Source of the DNA: Chlorobium sp.
GTDB taxonomy: Bacteria; Bacteroidota; Chlorobiia; Chlorobiales; Chlorobiaceae
Assembly (NCBI GenBank): GCA_028280025.1
Contig: JANQMO010000012.1
Coordinates: 1-10,070, forward strand
Direction: 5' to 3'
DNA: 10,070 bases
The stretch's first letter is position 1, and each line of letters starts with the position of its first letter. The notes below the pieces were generated by a model that ran no database searches, was not told the DNA's origin, and saw only the letters and a list, made by a program, of their open reading frames with translations. A program made the position numbers and the translations under genes. Positions 1 through 4,764 of the stretch are shown one piece after another.

Positions 1-152
1 GATGCTGGAGTGATAGGATATATTGAAATGACCTCGTTTGTGCGATAGGCAACATGCGCGAGCGCTTCGTTACCTTCCATTATCTTGTATTCACGAGAAA
101 CAACCTGAGCGGTCGCGCCGTTACCTTGCGATGATGTATTATTCTGACTCAT
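1..152 (-). CDS. nifJ: Pyruvate:ferredoxin (flavodoxin) oxidoreductase, N-terminal fragment
   Basis: This is the first 50 codons of a gene that continues beyond the left edge. The ATG is at 152-150 on the minus strand, with a purine-rich GAGAGAG stretch just upstream as a plausible weak ribosome site. After a Ser/Gln/Asn-rich leader of about 20 residues the protein reads YKIMEGNEALAHVAYRTNEV and then SIYPITPA. That is the characteristic N-terminus of the single-chain pyruvate:ferredoxin oxidoreductase family (domain I of the pyrimidine-binding region, with the YPITP motif). The family interconverts pyruvate plus CoA with acetyl-CoA plus CO2 using thiamine diphosphate and iron-sulfur clusters. 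In green sulfur bacteria it runs in the carboxylating direction next to the reductive TCA cycle. A related 2-oxoacid:acceptor oxidoreductase alpha chain cannot be fully excluded from 50 residues, but the MEGNEA...AYRTNEV spacing strongly favours NifJ/Por. Confidence 0.88.
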   Translation of the reverse strand, partial: MSQNNTSSQGNGATAQVVSREYKIMEGNEALAHVAYRTNEVISIYPITPA

Positions 153-210
153 TGTAACTCTCTCTTTGAAAAACAGTTTTACGTTTGCTTGATTGTGCCT
201 GGCTGCTGAA

Positions 211-231
211 TATCAGGCGATTTACCTGATA
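211..231. promoter_or_regulatory. Perfect 7-7-7 inverted repeat, candidate operator upstream of nifJ
   Basis: TATCAGG at 211-217 and CCTGATA at 225-231 are exact reverse complements separated by 7 bases. The arms' centres are about 14 bp apart, the spacing expected of a dimeric regulator. The site ends 59 bp upstream of the nifJ start codon. It could instead form a small RNA hairpin in the nifJ leader. No regulator family is assigned. Confidence 0.4.
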
Positions 232-271
232 AAATGGAGATAACGTCAGTTCAGAAAGAAAGGCGTGCTGG

Positions 272-293
272 ATTCCGGCCTGTAGGCCGGAAT
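272..293. repeat. Perfect hairpin, 9-bp stem with TGTA loop
   Basis: ATTCCGGCC at 272-280 pairs exactly with GGCCGGAAT at 285-293 around the 4-base loop TGTA. It is GC-rich and stable but has no T-run on either side, and it lies between two divergent genes. It is therefore unlikely to be an intrinsic terminator for either gene. It may be a leader structure, a protein-binding palindrome or a small interspersed palindrome. Confidence 0.5.
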
Positions 294-475
294 GCTAAAC
301 TACGTGGTGTATTAACCTATGCTGATCCCCTTTTTGAAGAGGGAAAGATATTAAAAAAAATAATATGGATAAACCTTAAATTTACATTTCAGCTTGTCAG
401 GTTTCCGCTTCGGGCATTACATTCTGCTGAATGGTAGATCGGGCTATGTAATTACGACAGAAAGAAAAGGATATT

Positions 476-1207
476 ATGGGCGATATTCTTTATGGCAGGA
501 ATGCGGTTCTTGAACTCCTCTCTTCCGATCCTGAAAAGATTGAAAAGATCTACATGCAGTTCAATACCGGACATCACAAGCTCAAGGAGATACTCATAAC
601 GGCAAGACGTTCGCGGATACCGATCGGCAAGGCACGTCTGGAGAAGCTGGGAGAGATGGCCGGGACAGCCAAGCATCAGGGGGTCTGTGCGCTCATTTCG
701 ACGATACGCTACTATCAGCTCGAAGAGTTGCTTCGGGCGCCAAGGAATACCAGTCCGCTGATTGTCGTTCTGCCTGGACTCGACGATCCTCATAACGTTG
801 GTGCGGTTATCCGGACAGCCGAGGCAGTAGCCGCTGATGGTGTCGTACTGATCGAGGGTAAAGGCTCTCCGGTCAATGCAGCCGTGCATAAGGCCTCTGC
901 AGGGGCGGCATCGCACATGCGCCTCTGCAAGGTAAAAAGCCTTGTGAAATGTCTCGGTACGCTTCGTGAAAACGGCCTGCAGGTTGTAGCCGCAGACATG
1001 CATGCCGAGAAGAACTATACCGATTGCGATTTTACAAAACCTTCCGTCATCGTGATGGGGAAAGAGGGACGAGGAATCGATTCCCGTATCAGCGAAGAGT
1101 GTGACCAGCTTCTTCGTATACCGATGGCCGGTTGTGTCGAATCGCTGAATGTCAGTGTTTCCGCGGGGGTTTTACTGTACGAGGCGATGCGTCAGAGATT
1201 ACTATAG
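476..1207 (+). CDS. rlmB: 23S rRNA 2'-O-ribose methyltransferase, TrmH/SpoU family (RlmB-type)
   Basis: The 243-residue protein has the size and layout of the group-3 TrmH/SpoU RNA methyltransferases (RlmB in E. coli, which makes Gm2251 in 23S rRNA using S-adenosylmethionine). The N-terminus MGDILYGRNAVLELL is the family's substrate-binding domain start, and the basic stretch around residues 41-55 fits RNA contact. The SPOUT knot motifs are complete: motif 1 PGLDDPHNVGAVIRTAEA (residues 100-117, with Asn107 and Arg113), motif 2 VIVMGKEGRGI (191-201), and motif 3 IPMAGCVESLNVSVSAG (215-231, with Ser223 and Asn225). The start is supported by AAAGG about 5 bases upstream of the ATG. The gene stands alone, divergent from nifJ. 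The exact modified nucleotide is inferred from the family; a tRNA target is possible but less likely. Confidence 0.9.
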   Translation: MGDILYGRNAVLELLSSDPEKIEKIYMQFNTGHHKLKEILITARRSRIPIGKARLEKLGEMAGTAKHQGVCALISTIRYYQLEELLRAPRNTSPLIVVLPGLDDPHNVGAVIRTAEAVAADGVVLIEGKGSPVNAAVHKASAGAASHMRLCKVKSLVKCLGTLRENGLQVVAADMHAEKNYTDCDFTKPSVIVMGKEGRGIDSRISEECDQLLRIPMAGCVESLNVSVSAGVLLYEAMRQRLL

Positions 1208-1214
1208 ATTTTTT

Positions 1215-1254
1215 TATAGGTCCTATAGGTCTTATGGGACCTATAAGTCCTATA
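1215..1254. repeat. 9-bp tandem repeat (4.4 copies) that also folds into a long hairpin
   Basis: Four imperfect 9-bp units of the type TATAGGTCC start at 1215, 1224, 1233 and 1242, with a final TATA at 1251-1254. Because the unit is nearly self-complementary, 1215-1231 pairs with 1238-1254 at 15 of 17 positions around a 6-base loop. It begins 7 bp after the rlmB stop codon. A T-run (1209-1215) precedes the hairpin on the plus strand and no T-run follows on either strand, so it is not a classical terminator, although it could protect the rlmB mRNA 3' end. Confidence 0.7.
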
Positions 1255-1309
1255 CAAATTCTTCAACAGCAATGGCTGCTCATAACCCGTAGATTTTCCG
1301 GCACCTAAA

Positions 1310-1341
1310 CACCTCAACAAATCAACACCTCAACAATTCAA
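1310..1341. repeat. Two tandem copies of a 16-bp direct repeat
   Basis: CACCTCAACAAATCAA (1310-1325) is followed immediately by CACCTCAACAATTCAA (1326-1341), differing at one base. The segment is C/A-rich and G-free on the plus strand, unlike the surrounding sequence. It lies in the non-coding gap between rlmB and gcvH. I see no function in it. Confidence 0.7.
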
Positions 1342-1365
1342 CGCACAGCGAGACGCTGCGCTGTC

Positions 1366-1382
1366 TTTTGCCGGAGGCAAAA
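1366..1382. repeat. Small perfect hairpin, 7-bp stem
   Basis: TTTTGCC (1366-1372) and GGCAAAA (1376-1382) pair around GGA. An A-run continues to 1385. Read on the minus strand the T-run precedes the stem, and on the plus strand no T-run follows, so it does not look like an intrinsic terminator. It sits 41 bp left of mobile-element copy A. Confidence 0.35.
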
Positions 1383-1422
1383 AAATAGTACCTTCATTTT
1401 TTACATGGCAATTTTCATTTGT

Positions 1423-1685
1423 TCTAAATTGAGCGATTGCCGAGCATGCCACAGATGCAAGGCACAGGGAATGCCGCTGTATCCCGACAAGTCGGGACGC
1501 AAGTTCCCTGTAACGAAACAGATTCGGTATGATCGGCAATCCCGAAGGGTTTTAACAAATGCGGCTCTTTTCAGTTTTCAAGTTCTCCCGGCAGGTAAAG
1601 GATAATCTCTATACAAATATAGTATAACTGATTGTTATTAATAGGCTTACTGTTATGGTGCATTTGTTGAAACGATCAGTTTAGG
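1423..1685 (+). mobile_element. MITE-like interspersed element, copy A (upstream of gcvH)
   Basis: This 263-bp element also occurs at 4381-4636 (inverted) and 8700-8948. The left end T/CTAAATTGAGCGATT and the right end AACGATCAGTTTAGG form an imperfect terminal inverted repeat of about 16 bp. The left half is about 90% identical to copy C by eye and holds a nested hairpin: outer stem 1435-1450 with 1526-1541, inner stem ACAGGGAA 1464-1471 with TTCCCTGT 1504-1511, and apical stem TCCCGAC 1482-1488 with GTCGGGA 1491-1497. The apical stem differs in sequence from B and C. The right half is AT-richer and contains GATAAT at 1601-1606. Flanking pentamers TTTGT and TTTAC match at only 3 of 5 positions, so any target duplication has decayed. 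There is no transposase gene. The right end lies 29 bp before the gcvH ATG. Confidence 0.75.
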
Positions 1686-1714
1686 TTTACGTAACATTTT
1701 AACAGTTCTTCGTC

Positions 1715-2095
1715 ATGAATTTCCCTGAAGATCTCCGTTACACCAGTGACCATGAATGGGTCAAGGTACTCGAGGATGGTAGTGTACGTGTCGGAATTAC
1801 CGATTTCGCCCAGTCGGAACTGGGGGATATTGTTTTTGTCGAAACAAAATCCGTAGGCACGTCCCTGAAAAAGCATGATGTTTTCGGTACGGTCGAGGCG
1901 GTGAAAACCGTTGCCGATCTTTTTGCTCCGGTGTCCGGAACGATCAAAGCAGTCAATGATGCTCTCGATGCTGCCGAAGTTGTCAACAGCAGTCCTTATG
2001 ACGAAGGCTGGCTGGTCGAAATGAGCGTCGACGAGCCGGGTCAGCTCGACGGGCTGATGAGTGCCGGAGACTACAGAAAAACCATCGGGGAGTAA
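1715..2095 (+). CDS. gcvH: Glycine cleavage system H protein (lipoyl carrier)
   Basis: GcvH carries the aminomethyl group on a lipoyl arm between the P, T and L proteins of the glycine cleavage system in the cytoplasm. The 126-residue product has the usual family length. It starts MNFPEDLRYTSDHEWVKVLE and has the conserved VGITDFAQSELGDIVFVE block (residues 26-43). The lipoylation hairpin FGTVEAVKTVADLFAPVSG spans residues 57-75, with the modified lysine expected at Lys64. The C-terminal NSSPYDEGWLVEM (91-103) is also typical. No clear Shine-Dalgarno precedes the ATG, but the N-terminus matches the family exactly. It is followed after 5 bp by gcvPA, so the two should be co-transcribed. Its 5' leader is dominated by mobile-element copy A, so the promoter is probably inside or upstream of that repeat. 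Confidence 0.95.
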   Translation: MNFPEDLRYTSDHEWVKVLEDGSVRVGITDFAQSELGDIVFVETKSVGTSLKKHDVFGTVEAVKTVADLFAPVSGTIKAVNDALDAAEVVNSSPYDEGWLVEMSVDEPGQLDGLMSAGDYRKTIGE

Positions 2096-2100
2096 CAGCA

Positions 2101-3435
2101 ATGCCCTTTATTGCCAATACGGATGCAGATCGTAACGCGATGCTCAAGGGGATCGGCGTCGAATCGTTTGATGATCTCATTCCGGATGTCCCCGGCGAGC
2201 TTCGTTTGAAAGAAACTCTCGACCTTCCTCCCGCTCTTACCGAACCGGCTGTCATGCGGTTAATGGAAGAACTTGCCGCGGAGAATGAATCCGCTTCGAG
2301 GTATGTCAGCTATCTTGGCGGCGGGGCATATGACCACTATGTTCCTCCTGCAGTCAAGACCATTGCGTCGCGGAGCGAGTTTTATACAGCATACACTCCC
2401 TACCAGGCAGAAGTGTCGCAAGGGACGCTTCAGGCGATATATGAGTACCAGAGCATGATCTGCCGGTTGTACGGCATGGATACAGCCAATGCGTCGCTCT
2501 ATGACGGCGCGACGGCTCTTGCTGAAGCCGTATCAATGGCAATGGCTGTGACCGGGCGCACCTCCGTTGTCATTGCCGGAGCCCTGCATCCGAATTCCCG
2601 CCATGTTCTGAAAACGTTCATCGAGTCGGGAGGAGACCGCACTGTTTTACAGTGCTCTCTCGATGACGGCGTCTGTGATTTGGATCGTCTTGCGGAAACG
2701 GTTGACGATACTCTTGCAGCGGTTATTGTCCAGCAGCCCAATTTCTACGGTTGCCTTGAAGATGTTGGCCGTATCGGTGACATTGCACATGAAAAAGGGG
2801 CTCTGTTCATTGTTTCCGCCGATCCGGTTTCTCTTGGGCTGCTCGAGGCTCCGGGAAACTACGGAGCCGATATTGCAGTCGGCGAGGGACAGCCTCTCGG
2901 CAGTGCACTGAATTTCGGCGGTCCGTACCTTGGGATATTTGCTGTAAACAGCAAATATGTCCGCAAAGTACCCGGCAGACTTGTCGGTATGACAAAAGAC
3001 CGGCACGGAGAAGACGGTTTCATCCTTACTCTGCAGACAAGGGAGCAGCATATCCGCCGTGAGAAGGCGACCTCGAATATTTGTACCAACCAGGCGCTCA
3101 ATGCCCTGCAGGCTGTTGTCTACCTTTCACTTGTCGGAAGGAAAGGGCTTCGGGAAGTTGCAGAGCATTCCATACAGAAATCGCATTACCTCGCAGAAAA
3201 GATTGCGGAACTTCCCGGTTACTCACTGAAGTATCAAAAACCTTTCTTCAGGGAGTTTGTCGTTGAAACACCTGTTCCTGCTGCAAAGGTTGTCGCCGGG
3301 ATGATGGAAAAGGGGATTTTGGCGGGATACGATCTGTCGAATGTCGGTGATGCAGGACTTTTGGTTGCCGTTACCGAACAGCGTACCAGAGCGCAGCTCG
3401 ATGATTTTGTTGACAAACTCGGGGCTGTCAGCTGA
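2101..3435 (+). CDS. gcvPA: Glycine dehydrogenase (decarboxylating) subunit 1, P-protein N-terminal half
   Basis: The 444-residue product matches the N-terminal half of glycine decarboxylase in organisms where the P-protein is split into two genes. Family landmarks are the MPFIANTDADRNAMLKGIG start, SYLGGGAYDHYVP (70-82), FYTAYTPYQAEVSQGTL (94-110), ASLYDGATA (131-139) and NFGGPYLGIF in the middle. The pyridoxal-phosphate lysine lies in the other half (gcvPB), so this protein alone should be inactive; gcvPB is not in the window. GGGGAG at 2087-2092, inside the end of gcvH, is a good ribosome site for the ATG. This suggests translational coupling with gcvH. The stop codon at 3433-3435 overlaps the end of convergent dapA by 8 bp, and no terminator is visible between them. 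The reaction is glycine decarboxylation with aminomethyl transfer to lipoyl-GcvH. Confidence 0.95.
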   Translation: MPFIANTDADRNAMLKGIGVESFDDLIPDVPGELRLKETLDLPPALTEPAVMRLMEELAAENESASRYVSYLGGGAYDHYVPPAVKTIASRSEFYTAYTPYQAEVSQGTLQAIYEYQSMICRLYGMDTANASLYDGATALAEAVSMAMAVTGRTSVVIAGALHPNSRHVLKTFIESGGDRTVLQCSLDDGVCDLDRLAETVDDTLAAVIVQQPNFYGCLEDVGRIGDIAHEKGALFIVSADPVSLGLLEAPGNYGADIAVGEGQPLGSALNFGGPYLGIFAVNSKYVRKVPGRLVGMTKDRHGEDGFILTLQTREQHIRREKATSNICTNQALNALQAVVYLSLVGRKGLREVAEHSIQKSHYLAEKIAELPGYSLKYQKPFFREFVVETPVPAAKVVAGMMEKGILAGYDLSNVGDAGLLVAVTEQRTRAQLDDFVDKLGAVS

Positions 3436-4321
3436 CAAGCCCCAGGTTTCTCAGCTCTTCCCTCATCGTGTCCTTATGCTCCTGCTGCAGGGGAACCAGC
3501 GGCAGGCGGTAGACTTCCTTGATCATACCCATAAGCGAGAGGCTGTACTTGACCGGTACAGGATTGCTTTCGATGAAGTTGAGGCTGAACAGTTTTCTGA
3601 GCCGGTTATTGATGTCTCGGGCTTCCTCCAGGTTTCCTTCACGGATTTCTGTCAGGAGTTTCTTGATTTCGGCCGGAACCTGGTTGGCCGCTACCGATAT
3701 CACGCCATCACCGCCAAGCGCCATAAAGGGCAGGATAAGCTGATCTTCTCCGGTCATAACTGAAAAATTGGCCGGCCTGCAGGCAATCAGTTCCATGATC
3801 TGATTGATGTTTACCGAAGCTTCCTTGACTGCAGCTATGTTCTTATGGTCGCCGGCGAGTCGGAGGATGGTTTCAGCCGTGACGTTACTGCCGGTTCTTC
3901 CGGGAACATTATACACGATGATCGGTACGGTGACCGCTTCGGCAAGTCGGCTGTAATGTTCGTAATATCCTTCCTGCGAGGGTTTGTTATAGTAAGGCGC
4001 AACTGATAGAATTGCCTGGGCTCCTGCATTTTCGGCATTTCTGGCAAGCGCAACTGCATGGTTTGTTGCATTTGTCCCTGCACCGGCGGCAACCAGGATT
4101 TTGTTTCCAGCTTCTTCCCTGACAATTCCGATGATTTCCGACTGCTCATCGGCGGTAAGCGTTGGCGACTCTCCCGTTGTACCGCATGGGATGACAATAT
4201 CGGTGCCGCCCGCGATATGAAACTGCACAAGGTGCCGCAGGGCGTTCTTGTCAAGAGAGTGGTCCTCTTTGAACGGCGTGACCAGTGCTACAGCGGAACC
4301 GGCAATGAGTTTTTTTGTCAT
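3428..4321 (-). CDS. dapA: 4-hydroxy-tetrahydrodipicolinate synthase
   Basis: DapA condenses pyruvate with aspartate semialdehyde, the first committed step of the diaminopimelate/lysine pathway. The 297-residue length is standard for this TIM-barrel family. Visible catalytic elements are IPCGTTGESPTL (44-55, with Thr48 and Thr49 of the proton relay), APYYNKPSQEGYYEHY (108-123), IIVYNVPGRTGSNV (134-147, with Tyr137 and Arg142), and Schiff-base Lys166 in IAAVKEAS (162-169). GDGVISV (204-210) is the usual barrel-end motif. The start ATG has TAGGATCG upstream, containing an AGGA ribosome site at reasonable spacing. The gene is convergent with gcvPA, overlapping by 8 bp. Element copy B begins 59 bp upstream of the start. 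No lysine riboswitch-like structure is seen in the leader. Confidence 0.96.
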   Translation of the reverse strand: MTKKLIAGSAVALVTPFKEDHSLDKNALRHLVQFHIAGGTDIVIPCGTTGESPTLTADEQSEIIGIVREEAGNKILVAAGAGTNATNHAVALARNAENAGAQAILSVAPYYNKPSQEGYYEHYSRLAEAVTVPIIVYNVPGRTGSNVTAETILRLAGDHKNIAAVKEASVNINQIMELIACRPANFSVMTGEDQLILPFMALGGDGVISVAANQVPAEIKKLLTEIREGNLEEARDINNRLRKLFSLNFIESNPVPVKYSLSLMGMIKEVYRLPLVPLQQEHKDTMREELRNLGLVS

Positions 4322-4380
4322 AAACGATCCTACACAGTATTGCGGACTTCAGAGGTCCTTCAGAATGACAATTATTGGCA
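4322..4380 (-). other. dapA leader with a small imperfect repeat
   Basis: The 59 bp between the dapA start and element copy B contain, on the coding strand, two nearby CTGAAG hexamers and the potential four-pair stem GGAC/GTCC around 4342-4356. The start of this segment (ATTGTCATTCTGAAGG on the minus strand) resembles a short interspersed sequence I associate with Chlorobi/Bacteroidetes intergenic regions, but that is from memory. No -35/-10 pair stands out. Confidence 0.3.
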
Positions 4381-4636
4381 CCTAAACTGATCGTTTAAAT
4401 AAATGCTTAAAAATAGTAAGCATATAAAAAACAGTCTTTTATAATGCTCAAAAAATCTAATTATTCATCACCTGTCGGGTACAGGAAAAAAAGATAATGA
4501 ATCGCATTTATTTAAACCCTTCGGGATTGCCGGTCATACCACATCTGCTTCGTTACAGGGAACTTGCGGTAGATCACTACAGCGGCATTCCCTGTGCCTT
4601 GCATCTGTGGTATGCTCGACAATCGCTCAATTTAGG
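4381..4636 (-). mobile_element. MITE-like interspersed element, copy B (upstream of dapA)
   Basis: This 256-bp copy is inverted relative to A and C, so its right end faces dapA. Plus-strand ends are CCTAAACTGATCGTTT at 4381 and AATCGCTCAATTTAGG ending at 4636, pairing at 13 of 16 positions. The flanking pentamers TGGCA (4376-4380) and TGGTA (4637-4641) look like a 5-bp target duplication with one change. The nested hairpin is present: outer stem 4525-4543 with 4606-4624 (16 of 19), inner ACAGGGAA 4555-4562 with TTCCCTGT 4588-4595, and apical GTAG/CTAC 4569-4580. The dapA-side half diverges from A and C and has its own perfect 7-bp inverted repeat (4403-4409 with 4417-4423). No transposase is encoded. 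The remaining 128 bp to the recN stop codon (4637-4764) show nothing I recognise. Confidence 0.75.
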
Positions 4637-4764
4637 TGGTAATAAGTATACGGGAAACTAACCGTTTTTTCTATATCGCGTTGCCATTAATTTAGCGTTT
4701 CTTCCATTTCGGTTGCAAGGATGCTCTGGGGAGTGCTGCAGCAGAGCGGGAGCAAACGTTCTGT

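Larger units (their letters stand above)
153..475. other. Divergent intergenic region nifJ / rlmB
   Basis: These 323 bp separate two divergently read genes, so promoters for both should lie here. I see two perfect inverted repeats (211-231 and 272-293, listed separately) and an AT-rich stretch at about 345-370. A 67-codon open frame at 234-437 has no ribosome site and reads like non-coding sequence (it spans the 272-293 hairpin and the AT-rich tract), so I do not call it a gene. No convincing -35/-10 pair stands out. Confidence 0.6.

Noticed and set aside
234..437. 67-codon open frame between nifJ and rlmB
   Set aside because: It has no ribosome site, crosses a perfect hairpin and an A-run, and its composition is unlike the real genes.
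452..1003. 183-codon minus-strand frame opposite rlmB
   Set aside because: It is the antisense shadow of a gene with complete methyltransferase motifs; the reverse translation shows no recognisable domain.
1366..1382. Intrinsic terminator of rlmB
   Set aside because: The hairpin is small, lies about 160 bp past the stop codon and has no T-run after it on the plus strand.
1550..1610. Glycine riboswitch before gcvH, suggested by CCCGAAGGG and GGCAGGTAAAGGATAAT
   Set aside because: The same segment occurs in copy C before tilS and in altered form in copy B before dapA, so it belongs to the interspersed element. The full aptamer pattern is not present.
1208..1714. Small RNA gene or tRNA in the rlmB-gcvH gap
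   Set aside because: No tRNA or rRNA pattern is visible. The structured part is the repeat element, reported as such.
4322..4636. Lysine riboswitch upstream of dapA
   Set aside because: The conserved upstream structure is the interspersed element, shared with unrelated genes. No multi-helix lysine aptamer is seen in the remaining 59 bp.
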